From NCBI RefSeq assembly GCF_013410455.1, contig NZ_JACCFW010000001.1:2124929-2188928 (forward strand): a stretch of 64,000 nucleotides of DNA, in the 5' to 3' direction. This document shows positions 8,162-16,225 of the stretch, one piece after another. Origin of the DNA: Allobranchiibius huperziae. Its GTDB lineage: Bacteria > Actinomycetota > Actinomycetes > Actinomycetales > Dermatophilaceae. The stretch's first letter is position 1. The number at the start of each line of letters is the position of its first letter. A model generated the notes under the pieces. That model was not told where the DNA came from and did no database searches. It worked only from the letters and a program-made list of their open reading frames with translations. The position numbers and the translations under genes are program-made.

Positions 8162-8521
8162 TCAGAAGGCCAGTTCGCTCGCGCGCTTGCGGATCTCGGC
8201 CTTGCGACCCGCCAGCAGCATGTGGATGGGCGCCCCCGGCAGCGGAAGCGTCTCGTCCGGGGTGAACAGCCACTCCAGCGCCTCCTCATCCGGCAGGCGC
8301 GCGTCGCGCAGGACCGTGACCGTGCCCTGCAGCGAGGGCAGGATCTCCCCGTCCCGGACGAACGCCGCAGGCACGCCGATCGCGGCGTTGGGGCCGACGC
8401 GGTGCGAGAGCAAGTCGCCGTCGGTGATCATCTTGCGCACCTGTCGCTGGCGCAGCCCGATCGCCTCGGCCACCTCCGGCACCGAGAGCCACTCCCCCAC
8501 CAGGTCCTCCAGATCAGCCAT
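8162..8521 (-). CDS. Rv2175c-family winged-helix DNA-binding protein
   Basis: A 119-residue protein with an N-terminal helix-turn-helix (about residues 13-35, SVPEVAEAIGLRQRQVRKMI) and a C-terminal domain containing LFTPDETLPGAP-like sequence and a basic last helix. This architecture matches Rv2175c of M. tuberculosis, a DNA-binding protein reported as a substrate of PknL. Here too it lies back-to-back with the pknL orthologue, separated by 64 bp, which supports a kinase-substrate pairing. The ATG at 8521 starts MADLEDLVGEWLSV, the family N-terminus. A small CTGACC/GGTCAG hairpin (8149-8165) separates it from the convergent synthase gene. Confidence 0.85.
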   Translation of the reverse strand: MADLEDLVGEWLSVPEVAEAIGLRQRQVRKMITDGDLLSHRVGPNAAIGVPAAFVRDGEILPSLQGTVTVLRDARLPDEEALEWLFTPDETLPLPGAPIHMLLAGRKAEIRKRASELAF

Positions 8522-8573
8522 GGCGCCAGTTTCCCATGCGCCGCGCCTCCCGATGACCCACAAGGTCGCTTCG

Positions 8574-8579
8574 TAGACT
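8574..8579 (+). promoter_or_regulatory. -10 box of pknL
   Basis: TAGACT six bases before the GTG start of the kinase gene, compatible with a leaderless transcript. Confidence 0.6.
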
Positions 8580-8585
8580 GCGACG

Positions 8586-10469
8586 GTGCCGCCCACCGCA
8601 TCGCCGTCTCTCGTCGGCCGCCGCGTCGACGGGCGGTACCAGGTGCTGCACCACCTCGCCGACGGGGGGATGGGGTCCGTCTACGTCGCCCTCGACGAGC
8701 GACTGGACCGGCACGTCGCCCTGAAGATCATGCGCCCGGATCTGGCCCGTGACGAGGCGTTCGTCGAGCGGTTCCGTCGCGAGGCGCGGTCCGCGGCCCG
8801 GCTGTCGCACCCCAACATCGTGGCCGTCACCGACCAGGGCCAGGACGAGCAGTACGTCTTCATCGCGATGGAGCTGGTGGAGGGCACCACGCTGCGCGAA
8901 CTGCTGCGCGCCTCTGCGCCCCTGTCGGCCCGCCGCACCCTCGACATCGCAGGCGGCATCCTCGCGGCGATCGCCGTCGCCCACCGTGCCGGCATCGTGC
9001 ACCGCGACATCAAGCCCGAGAACGTCCTGCTGCGCGACGACGGCACGGTCAAGGTGGTCGACTTCGGCCTCGCCCGAGCCGTGACGACCCACACCTTCAG
9101 CACGGACGCCAGCGTGATGTTCGGTACGGCGGCGTACCTGGCGCCCGAGCAGGTCGAGACCGGCACGGCGAGCGAACGCTCCGACGTCTACACGGTCGGC
9201 CTGCTGGTCTACGAGATGCTGACCGGCGCGAAGGCGTTCCCGGGCGACTCCCCCATCCACGTCGCCTACCAGCACGTGCACGGCACGGTCCCCCGCGCCG
9301 GGGCGGTCGTGCCCACCGTGCCGCCGGTGCTGGACGAGTTCATCGCCCACGCGACGGCGACCGACCCCGACGAGCGCCCGGCGGACGCGGCGGAGATGCT
9401 GGATCACCTGCAGGCCGCCCAGCGCAGTCTGAGCCCCGACCAGCTCGATGCGTTGCCGGCCGCGGGCGGCGACGGGTCGGACCCTCAGGTCGCCCACACC
9501 TCACGGCTCGGCACCGACAGCACCCACGCGCTCGGCCGGTACGACGGGTCGCCGGCGGCGCTCTCGGGCACGTCGCGCCGACGGGGTGCCCGACCATTCG
9601 TCCTCGCCGTGGTCGGCGCCCTGGTGCTCGCGCTCATCGTGGCGGGCGGCTGGCTCTTCACCGCCGGCCCGCTCGGCGAGGAGAAGGTGCCCGACGTCGT
9701 CGGTCGTCAGCAGGGCGCAGCGCTCGCCGCGTTGCACGCCCACCACCTGGACAGCGCGGTGCGCGAGGTCTACAGCGAATCAGTCCCCAAGGGCGCGGTG
9801 GTCGCGAGCGAGCCGGGCGCGGGAGCGCAGGTACGCCGGATCGGCTCGGTCACGCTTCAGGTGTCTCGCGGGCCCGAACGGCACGAGGTGCCCACGCTTG
9901 TCGGCAACACCCAGGCGCAGGCCCAGGCTGCGCTCACCGCGGCCCACCTTGCGCTCGGCACGGTGGGCGACGGCTACAGCGAGACGGTGCCGGCCGGCCG
10001 GGTGATCAGCTCGAACCCAGCGGCGGGTGCCTCCCTCAAGCGAGGCACCCAGGTCGCCCTGGTGGTCAGCAAGGGCCGGGAGCCCATCGCGATCCCGAAC
10101 GTCGTCGGCGTCTCCGGCAGCGACGCCACGAGCACGCTGAACGGGCTCGGCTTCACCGTGCAGCAGGGCACCCAGCAGTTCAGCGACACCGTCGCCCAGG
10201 GAGACGTCATCAGCCAGACTCCCTCGACCGGCACCGGCTACCGCGGTGACAGCGTCTCCCTCGTCATCTCCAAGGGCCCGGAGCTGATCACCGTCCCCGA
10301 CGTGACCGGCCAGACCAGTCAGAAGGCGAAGGCCGCGCTGGAGGCGCTCGGGCTCAAGGTCACGATCAACCGCTTCTTCGGCGGGTTGTTCAACGACGTC
10401 CGGGCGAGCGACCCCTCGCCGGGCACCAGGGTGCGCAAGGGCAGCACCGTCACACTGTCGGTCGTGTGA
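8586..10469 (+). CDS. pknL: Ser/Thr protein kinase with four PASTA domains (PknL/PknB type)
   Basis: A 627-residue membrane receptor kinase. The cytoplasmic kinase domain has a glycine loop (LADGGMGSVY), catalytic K47, HRDIKPEN (139-146) and DFG (159-161). A linker leads to a single transmembrane helix (about 338-358) and four extracellular PASTA repeats (about 366-430, 433-497, 501-563, 567-627), each with a V-P-x-V/L-V-G opening. PASTA domains bind muropeptides or lipid II and couple cell-wall state to phosphorylation. Context next to the Rv2175c gene and aroG identifies the PknL locus. However, M. tuberculosis PknL lacks PASTA domains, so this protein is closer in build to PknB. The final codons overlap aroG by 20 bp in convergent orientation. 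Confidence 0.92.
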   Translation: MPPTASPSLVGRRVDGRYQVLHHLADGGMGSVYVALDERLDRHVALKIMRPDLARDEAFVERFRREARSAARLSHPNIVAVTDQGQDEQYVFIAMELVEGTTLRELLRASAPLSARRTLDIAGGILAAIAVAHRAGIVHRDIKPENVLLRDDGTVKVVDFGLARAVTTHTFSTDASVMFGTAAYLAPEQVETGTASERSDVYTVGLLVYEMLTGAKAFPGDSPIHVAYQHVHGTVPRAGAVVPTVPPVLDEFIAHATATDPDERPADAAEMLDHLQAAQRSLSPDQLDALPAAGGDGSDPQVAHTSRLGTDSTHALGRYDGSPAALSGTSRRRGARPFVLAVVGALVLALIVAGGWLFTAGPLGEEKVPDVVGRQQGAALAALHAHHLDSAVREVYSESVPKGAVVASEPGAGAQVRRIGSVTLQVSRGPERHEVPTLVGNTQAQAQAALTAAHLALGTVGDGYSETVPAGRVISSNPAAGASLKRGTQVALVVSKGREPIAIPNVVGVSGSDATSTLNGLGFTVQQGTQQFSDTVAQGDVISQTPSTGTGYRGDSVSLVISKGPELITVPDVTGQTSQKAKAALEALGLKVTINRFFGGLFNDVRASDPSPGTRVRKGSTVTLSVV

Positions 10470-11847
10470 GCCCTTCGGCGCGGGCGCTCAGCATTTGCGC
10501 CACGAGGAACGCCAGCTCCAGGCTCTGCTGGTGGTTCAGCCGCGGGTCGCACGCCGTCTCGTAGCGCTTCTCCAGGTCACCGGCCAGGATCTTCTCGGAC
10601 CCGCCGAGGCATTCGGTGACGTCGGTGCCGGTGAGCTCGACGTGGATGCCGCCGGGGATGGTGCCAAGGCCCTGGTGCACCTCGAAGAAGCCCTGCACCT
10701 CCGCGATGATGTCGTCGAACTCCCGGGTCTTGTAGCCGGTCGAGGACTCGAAGGTGTTGCCGTGCATCGGGTCGCAGACCCAGACGACCTTCGCGCCCTC
10801 GGAGGTCACCCGCTCCACGATCCGCGGCAGCGCGTCGTGGATCTTGCCCGCGCCCATCCGGGTGATGAAGGTGAGTCGGCCGGGCTCGCGCTCAGGGTCG
10901 AGCTTGTCGATGACCCGCATCAGCTCGTCGGGGTCGGCGGTCGGTCCGACCTTCATGCCGATCGGGTTGTGGATGCGGGAGACGAAGTCCAGGTGTGCAC
11001 CGTCCAGCTGGCGGGTGCGTTCGCCGACCCACAGGAAGTGCCCGGACACGGCGTACGGGTTGCCGGTGCGGCTGTCGATACGGGTGAGCGGCTTCTCGTA
11101 GTCCAGCAGCAGCGCTTCGTGGCTGGCGAAGAACTCCACGGCGCGCAGCGCGTCGAAGTCGGCGCCGCACGCGGCCATGAACTTCATCGCGCGGTCGATG
11201 TCGGAGGCGATGCTCTCGTAGCGCGCGTAGGCGCTGTTGGCGATGAAGCCGCGGTTCCACTCGTGCACGTGCCGCAGATCGGCGAAACCGCCCTGGGTGA
11301 ACGCCCGCACGAGGTTCAGCGTGGACGCGCTCGTGTGGTACGCCTGCACCAGGCGCCGCGGGTCCGGCGTGCGGGACTCCTGCGTGAACGCGAAGTCGTT
11401 GACCATGTCGCCCCGGTACGCCGGCAGCGTCACGTCGCCGCGGGTCTCGCTGCCGCTGCTGCGCGGTTTGGCGTACTGACCGGCGATCCGACCCACCTTG
11501 ATCACGGGGGTGCTGGCGCCGTAGGTGAGGACCGCGGCCATCTGCAGGATCGTCTTGATCCGGTCGCGGATGCCGTCGGCCGTCGCGGCGGAGAACATCT
11601 CGGCGCAGTCGCCGCCCTGCAGCAGGAATGCCTCGCCGCGGGAGGCCGCGGCCAGCCGCTGCCGCAGCACGTCGCACTCACCCGCGAACACCAGCGGGGG
11701 CGCGGCAGCCAGCTCGGCCCGAGCGGCCGCCAGGGCGTCCTGGTCGGGCCACTGCGGCTGCTGTGCGGCAGGAAGGTCGGCCCACTGCGGCAGGGATGAG
11801 GGCTCGTGGGACGCCGCGGCGGACAGGGTGGGACTGATGATGCTCAC
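10450..11847 (-). CDS. aroG: class II 3-deoxy-7-phosphoheptulonate (DAHP) synthase
   Basis: The 465-residue enzyme catalyses the first step of the shikimate pathway, joining phosphoenolpyruvate and erythrose-4-phosphate. The class II signatures are visible: FLLQGGDCAEMF, VGRIAGQYAKPRS, SHEALLLDYE, VGPTADPDEL, the CDPMHGNT metal/PEP site and the HVELTGTDVTEC segment. Length fits the plant/actinobacterial type II family. The GTG at 11847 has TATTCT six bases upstream, so its mRNA is probably leaderless. The locus order matches M. tuberculosis aroG (Rv2178c). Feedback control by aromatic amino acids is known for the family but cannot be read here. Confidence 0.95.
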   Translation of the reverse strand: MSIISPTLSAAASHEPSSLPQWADLPAAQQPQWPDQDALAAARAELAAAPPLVFAGECDVLRQRLAAASRGEAFLLQGGDCAEMFSAATADGIRDRIKTILQMAAVLTYGASTPVIKVGRIAGQYAKPRSSGSETRGDVTLPAYRGDMVNDFAFTQESRTPDPRRLVQAYHTSASTLNLVRAFTQGGFADLRHVHEWNRGFIANSAYARYESIASDIDRAMKFMAACGADFDALRAVEFFASHEALLLDYEKPLTRIDSRTGNPYAVSGHFLWVGERTRQLDGAHLDFVSRIHNPIGMKVGPTADPDELMRVIDKLDPEREPGRLTFITRMGAGKIHDALPRIVERVTSEGAKVVWVCDPMHGNTFESSTGYKTREFDDIIAEVQGFFEVHQGLGTIPGGIHVELTGTDVTECLGGSEKILAGDLEKRYETACDPRLNHQQSLELAFLVAQMLSARAEGLTRPTV

Positions 11848-11853
11848 CGATCA

Positions 11854-11859
11854 AGAATA
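11854..11859 (-). promoter_or_regulatory. -10 box of aroG
   Basis: TATTCT on the minus strand with six bases to the GTG start codon. Confidence 0.65.
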
Positions 11860-11880
11860 ACGGCGCCCCGACCGGCGGAT

Positions 11881-12381
11881 TTACAGCTCCAGTCCCGGGT
11901 CGCGCTCGCCGTACTTCTCCTCGAGGAAACGGTGATTGGCGCGCAGCTGGGTCTGGCCGACCTCGCCGGCCCTGTCCAGGAGGCCGCGGACCGCCTCCAA
12001 CAGCAGGTCCAACTCCTCGATCAGGAGGTCCGCCCCGGTCCGGCCGTCCTGCAGCACCGCGGTGTCCGCCGTCGTCGGAGGAAGCCCGAGGTAGGCGTGC
12101 ACGGCCGAGGGCCCGAAGTCGTCGCGGATCTGGACCACCTCGAACGCGTCCCGCCCGGTGATCCCGCAAGCGGCCAGGTACTGCTGCGCCTGGAGCGTCT
12201 GCGTGTCGAGACGCAGGATCCGTTCGCGTGCGGCATCCGGCACGCGCGCGTGACGCGCCAGCGTCTCCAACGCGCTGCTGGGCGCGTTCCCCAGCAACTC
12301 CGAGAACGGCCGCGGGACCGTAGGGCCGTACGCCGGTGGGGGCGGGGTCAGATCTCGACCCCGACGGCTCAGGAAACCCAT
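11881..12381 (-). CDS. conserved actinobacterial hypothetical protein
   Basis: A 166-residue soluble protein, not recognised as a characterised family. It has a basic N-terminus, a proline-rich stretch (about residues 11-25) and a largely helical body ending in a charged tail. No signal peptide, membrane segment or metal motif is visible. Its ATG comes one base after the stop codon of the upstream YbjQ-like gene, so the two are translationally coupled and probably work together. It may have a role with that protein at the envelope or in metal/stress response, but nothing in the sequence proves this. Confidence 0.7.
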   Translation of the reverse strand: MGFLSRRGRDLTPPPPAYGPTVPRPFSELLGNAPSSALETLARHARVPDAARERILRLDTQTLQAQQYLAACGITGRDAFEVVQIRDDFGPSAVHAYLGLPPTTADTAVLQDGRTGADLLIEELDLLLEAVRGLLDRAGEVGQTQLRANHRFLEEKYGERDPGLEL

Positions 12382-12382
12382 G

Positions 12383-13252
12383 TCACTCCAGCGACAGGGT
12401 CATCGTGGGGTCGGGGATGCCGCTCTCCGGGGAACTGGTGACGCCGGTGCCGACGGCCAGGAACTCCGAGGCGTGCGCACCCCACACGTGTCCGCTGACC
12501 TGGGTGTTGACGCCCACGATCCCGTCGGCCCCGAAGCGGTTGGCCTCGTCCTCCATCCGCGTCATGGCCAGCTCGCGCGCGGTGTAGGCGGCCTCGGTGA
12601 ACTGCGGCATCTCCATGTTGCGTCCGGCCATCCGCATCGACTGGCGGATGCTCTGGTGCGCCACGTGGTAGACGCAGGCGCCGAAGACGAAGGCCCTGGG
12701 GAAATGTCCTGCTCGCACCAGCGTGTAGAAATCCTGACCCGACAGGTCCGAGGTGAACGGGCCCCCGTCGCGCAGCTTGTACGCCGGGTTGGGCTCGCGC
12801 GCCCGGATGGCCGTGCCCTGGGCGATGAACTCCAGCTCGTCGGTCGCCCACGCGTACCGCTGGATCTGCAGATCGACGCCGACGATCCCGTCGGCGCCCA
12901 ACGCGTGCGCCTCGCTGCGCATCCGATCGAGCGCGAGGGACCGCGCGTGGTACATCGCCGCCGACAGCACCTCCAGCTCCATCGACTGTCCCCAGTTCTG
13001 GAACTGGTAGCCGATGTGGTAGATCGAGGTGCCCATGACGTAGCCGAGCGGCTCGAAGCCGAGCTTGTGCACGAGGACGAACTCGTTGACCGACAGGTCC
13101 GAGGTGAACGCGGATCTGTCGCTCTGCTCCCGGGCCGCGAGACGTTGGACCCGATTGCTGGCAGCAGCGGGGATCTGCGGTCCGGCTGCCGGGGGTCCAC
13201 CCGCCTGAGTGGCACCGGGCAGTGGTGCACCATCACGTCGACCGAAAGCCAT
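12383..13252 (-). CDS. tandem YbjQ/UPF0145-like (putative heavy-metal-binding) domain protein
   Basis: A 289-residue protein made of two copies of a ~105-residue YbjQ-like domain. Each copy carries FTSDLS near its start, a central helix, then GADGIVGV and a final strand (first copy about residues 48-150, second about 165-275). The two GADGIVGV motifs and surrounding strands align clearly, showing internal duplication. YbjQ proteins form ring-like pentamers; the 'heavy-metal-binding' label is based on weak evidence. The N-terminus is Ala/Pro/Gly-rich and disordered-looking. The ATG is preceded by GAGGAG. The gene is followed after one base by the hypothetical gene described separately. Confidence 0.8.
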   Translation of the reverse strand: MAFGRRDGAPLPGATQAGGPPAAGPQIPAAASNRVQRLAAREQSDRSAFTSDLSVNEFVLVHKLGFEPLGYVMGTSIYHIGYQFQNWGQSMELEVLSAAMYHARSLALDRMRSEAHALGADGIVGVDLQIQRYAWATDELEFIAQGTAIRAREPNPAYKLRDGGPFTSDLSGQDFYTLVRAGHFPRAFVFGACVYHVAHQSIRQSMRMAGRNMEMPQFTEAAYTARELAMTRMEDEANRFGADGIVGVNTQVSGHVWGAHASEFLAVGTGVTSSPESGIPDPTMTLSLE

Positions 13253-13328
13253 TGCACGCTCCTCGCATCGCAGGGGTCTGATCGCCCCGCCCGGACCGTA
13301 CCCCCGGAAGCTGAGGGTCAGGGGCGTT

Positions 13329-14153
13329 TCAGCTGGTCGCCGTCTCGACGTCCTCGCTCGGCACGGTGCTCATCTCGGCGTGCTCCCCTGCGGCCCGCCC
13401 CTCGGAGCCCGGCACGAGCTTGTGGGCCGCCGTGCTCGCCAGGGCCGCGGCACCTTCGCCGATGCCCTTGGCCCGCTGGGTGACCCGGTCCTTCAACGAT
13501 GAGGCGTAGACGTCGACGTACTCCTGGCCCGACAGCAGCATCAACTCGTACATGATCTCGTCGGTGATCGAGCGCAGGATGAAGCGGTCGTCCTCCATGC
13601 CCTCGTAGCGGGAGAAGTCCATCGGCTGGCCGAACCGCACGTGCGGGTGGGCCATTCGCCCGAAGATCTTGCCGGGAGGCGCGACCTCGTCGGTGCCGAT
13701 CACGGCCACCGGGATCAGCGGGACCTTGGCCTCCAGCACCATCCGGGCGACGCCGGTCTTGCCCTTGTAGAGACGCCCGTCGGGTGAGCGGGTGCCCTCG
13801 GGGTAGATGCCGAAGAGCTCGCCGTTCGCCAGGATCCGCAGGCCGGTGGAGATCGCGCCGGCCGCGGCGCTGCCGCTGCTGCGGTCGATGGGCACCTGAC
13901 CCGCGCCGGTGAAGAACCAGCGCTGCAGGGTGCCCTTCACGCCGGTGCCGGTGAAGTACTCGGCCTTCGCCACGAAGGTCACCCGCCGGGGAAGGGAGAG
14001 CGGCATGAACAGCCAGTCGGCGTACGACAGGTGGTTGCTCGCCAGGATCGCGGCCCCCTCGTCGGGGACGTGGTGAACGCCTTCCACGGAGGGTCGGAAG
14101 ACACTCTTCAGAAGCGGTCCGACAAGGACCCACTTCAGCAACCAGTAGAACAC
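13329..14153 (-). CDS. plsC: 1-acyl-sn-glycerol-3-phosphate acyltransferase
   Basis: A 274-residue membrane-associated acyltransferase that adds the second acyl chain in phosphatidic acid synthesis. Motif I NHLSYAD (H41, D46) and motif III PEGTRS (118-123) are intact, and VPLIPVAVIG represents motif IV. An N-terminal hydrophobic segment anchors it to the membrane. The C-terminal ~50 residues form a variable Ala/Glu-rich tail. The start is a GTG at 14153; AAGGAG lies 12-13 bases before it. The divergent neighbour is an esterase, so both may act on lipids, though the pairing is only positional. Activity on another lysophospholipid is possible. Confidence 0.88.
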   Translation of the reverse strand: MFYWLLKWVLVGPLLKSVFRPSVEGVHHVPDEGAAILASNHLSYADWLFMPLSLPRRVTFVAKAEYFTGTGVKGTLQRWFFTGAGQVPIDRSSGSAAAGAISTGLRILANGELFGIYPEGTRSPDGRLYKGKTGVARMVLEAKVPLIPVAVIGTDEVAPPGKIFGRMAHPHVRFGQPMDFSRYEGMEDDRFILRSITDEIMYELMLLSGQEYVDVYASSLKDRVTQRAKGIGEGAAALASTAAHKLVPGSEGRAAGEHAEMSTVPSEDVETATS

Positions 14154-14241
14154 CTTCGCTGGGCTCCTTCATCGCAAGATAGGCGCCTCGCACAATACGG
14201 CACCCACCACACCCCGACGGGCGAAGTGGAAGGATGACCCG

Positions 14242-14991
14242 ATGCAGATCGTCCCCGGCGCGGAGCCGTTCACCCACGACGCCGGGGCGGTGGGCGTGCT
14301 GGTGTGTCACGGCTTCACCGGGACGCCGCAGAGCATGCGGTCCCTCGCCGAACGCTTCGCCGCCGAAGGCTTCTCGGTGCGCCTGCCGCGCCTCCCCGGG
14401 CACGGCACCACGTGGCAGGAGCTGAACAAGACGCGGTGGACCGACTGGTTCGCCGAGGTCGACGCGGCGTACGCCGAGCTGGCCGCCACCTGCGACCAGG
14501 TCTTCGTCGTGGGTCTGTCGATGGGCGGCACCCTCGCGACCCTGGTCGCCGAGACCCACCAGAACGACGTGGCCGGGCTGGTGCTCATCAACCCGGCGTA
14601 CGTCATGAAGGACAGACGACTGCTCGCCGTACCCGCGCTGCAGCACGTGGTGCCCTCGGTCGCGGCCATCAGCGGCGACATCAAGAAACCGGGCGTCGCC
14701 GAGGTGGGCTACGCGCGTACGCCGCTCAAGGCGTTGCGCTCGCAGATGCGGATGTGGGAGCAGGTGACCCGCGACCTGCCGCAGATCACGCAGCCGGTGA
14801 TCCTCTTCCACTCACCGCAGGATCACGTCGTGCCCCCGGCGTGTTCGGAACTGTTCCTGTCCCGCATCTCCAGCGAGGACGTCACCGATGTGGTGCTGCA
14901 CGAGAGCTATCACGTCGCGACCCTGGACAACGACGCCGGCCTCATCGAGGATCGTTGCGTCGACTTCATCACGAGAGTTGCGGACCTATGA
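14242..14991 (+). CDS. alpha/beta-hydrolase, carboxylesterase/monoacylglycerol lipase type
   Basis: A 249-residue hydrolase resembling Est30-type carboxylesterases. The oxyanion region is CHGFTGTPQSM (22-32), the nucleophile elbow GLSMGG places Ser at 93, and D194 (SPQDHVV) and H224 (SYHVATLD) complete the triad. A cap of helices lies between about residues 125 and 180. No signal peptide is seen, so it is probably cytoplasmic and cleaves short-chain esters or monoacylglycerols. AAGGA lies upstream of the ATG. Its stop overlaps the start of the next gene (ATGA), so the two are translated together. Confidence 0.85.
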   Translation: MQIVPGAEPFTHDAGAVGVLVCHGFTGTPQSMRSLAERFAAEGFSVRLPRLPGHGTTWQELNKTRWTDWFAEVDAAYAELAATCDQVFVVGLSMGGTLATLVAETHQNDVAGLVLINPAYVMKDRRLLAVPALQHVVPSVAAISGDIKKPGVAEVGYARTPLKALRSQMRMWEQVTRDLPQITQPVILFHSPQDHVVPPACSELFLSRISSEDVTDVVLHESYHVATLDNDAGLIEDRCVDFITRVADL

Positions 14992-15449
14992 GCGCACCCG
15001 GCAGCGAGAGCCACGACGAGCAGACCGATTACGACGCGCGGTTCGCTGAGATTGTCGCGCAGTTGTCCGGGACCGTCGATCCGGACGCCCTGGCCGAACC
15101 CGAGGTCGAGGAGCCCGAACCGCAACCGCCCGCACCCCCCGCTCTGCCCGTGCAGTGGCGGGTGCCGGACTCCGGCGCGGCCAACGACATCCTGGAGGAC
15201 GACGGCACCTACGAGCCTCCACCCCCCGCGCCGCTGCCCCGCGACGACGTGCAGTTCTGGGCCATCTGGGCCTCGCTGGTCGGCGGGCCGCTGTGGCTGA
15301 TCTACCTCTTCGCCTTCGAGCGCGACTGCCAGCCCATCTGGTGGGTGCTGGCGTGCCTCGTCTGCATCCTCGGGGTCGTCTTGCTGGTGCTGAGGCAACC
15401 CAACAGCCGCGACGACCAGGACCCCTTCGACGACGGCGCCAGACTCTAG
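14988..15449 (+). CDS. conserved small membrane protein
   Basis: A 153-residue protein starting inside the stop codon of the esterase gene (ATGA overlap). The first ~90 residues are acidic and Pro-rich with no predicted structure. Two membrane helices then follow (about 95-115 and 118-138), separated by FERDCQPIWW, with a short acidic tail. Similar two-helix proteins follow esterase or acyltransferase genes in other actinobacteria, but no function is known. I infer an envelope-associated accessory role only from coupling to the lipid gene. Confidence 0.75.
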   Translation: MSAPGSESHDEQTDYDARFAEIVAQLSGTVDPDALAEPEVEEPEPQPPAPPALPVQWRVPDSGAANDILEDDGTYEPPPPAPLPRDDVQFWAIWASLVGGPLWLIYLFAFERDCQPIWWVLACLVCILGVVLLVLRQPNSRDDQDPFDDGARL

Positions 15450-15455
15450 TCACCC

Positions 15456-15511
15456 CACGAGTTGTAGGAACGTGCGCGCTCCATAGGGCGCGCACGTTCC
15501 TACAACTCGTG
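15456..15511. terminator. 24-bp perfect inverted repeat between convergent genes
   Basis: Two 24-nt arms (15456-15479 and 15488-15511) are perfectly complementary around an 8-nt loop TCCATAGG. The right arm contains the last three codons and the stop of the endonuclease-like gene, and the left arm repeats them on the other strand. It probably ends transcription from both sides although no T-run follows; the arm length is also typical of a small palindromic repeat element. Confidence 0.7.
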
Positions 15512-16225
15512 CGGTTCGGCGAGAGCCGTGAGGTCCATGTCCACGTAGACCGGCCGGTGATCGGTGGCCATCCGCAGCTGCAGCGGGTCCAGATCCAGCC
15601 GGGGCACCGTCGCGCCCACGGGACCGGAGATAAGCAGTCCGTCGATCGTCTTGCCGGGGGTCCCCGACGGGCTGGTGAGGACGTCGCCGGTCACCTCACG
15701 CATCCGCACGGCCAGGTCGCGCCAGGCGCCCTCGCCGTACGTCTCGTTGAGGTCACCGCCGAGCACCGCGGCCGCAGCTCCGATCGCGTCGATGTCGCGC
15801 AGGATCTGCTGCACGTGCGGCCCACGCTGTGCCGACCGAAGGCTGAGGTGCACGCTCACCGCCGTGAACGGGAGATGACCGGGCAGGCGCAGGCGCGCCA
15901 CGGCGTACCCCCGCGGCTCCTCACGCCGCCCGACCGGCAGGTTGCGGTGCTCGCAGGAGAGCAGGTCGAGCCGCAGCGAGCTCAGCAAGGTGGTGCTCAT
16001 CCGACCGCGCCGTCCGTCGGCCCAGGTCAGTCCCACCTGTTCGGCGAACGCCGCCACCCGATGGCCCGACCCGGGATGCCTCGGCGCCTCCTGCAGCAGC
16101 AGGACGTCGGGATCGATCCGACGCACCACCTCCACCAGCGCCTCGCGGTCGTCCTTGAACGCGCGCACGTTGTACGACGCGACGCGCACCGTGTGGGCGT
16201 CGCGGGGTTCCGGACGCTCAGTCAT
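15500..16225 (-). CDS. endonuclease/exonuclease/phosphatase family protein
   Basis: A 241-residue metal-dependent phosphodiesterase/phosphatase of the DNase I fold. Diagnostic motifs are present in order: ASYNVR (metal Asn), LLQEAP (metal Glu), VHLS (catalytic His), GGDLNE (Asp/Asn), TIDGLL and ATDHRPV (terminal Asp-His). The substrate could be DNA, inositol phosphate or a lipid headgroup. The ATG lies inside the upstream ROK kinase gene (8-nt overlap), making this the last gene of the operon starting near 20259. Its final codons lie in the 24-bp inverted repeat. Confidence 0.85.
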   Translation of the reverse strand: MTERPEPRDAHTVRVASYNVRAFKDDREALVEVVRRIDPDVLLLQEAPRHPGSGHRVAAFAEQVGLTWADGRRGRMSTTLLSSLRLDLLSCEHRNLPVGRREEPRGYAVARLRLPGHLPFTAVSVHLSLRSAQRGPHVQQILRDIDAIGAAAAVLGGDLNETYGEGAWRDLAVRMREVTGDVLTSPSGTPGKTIDGLLISGPVGATVPRLDLDPLQLRMATDHRPVYVDMDLTALAEPHEL

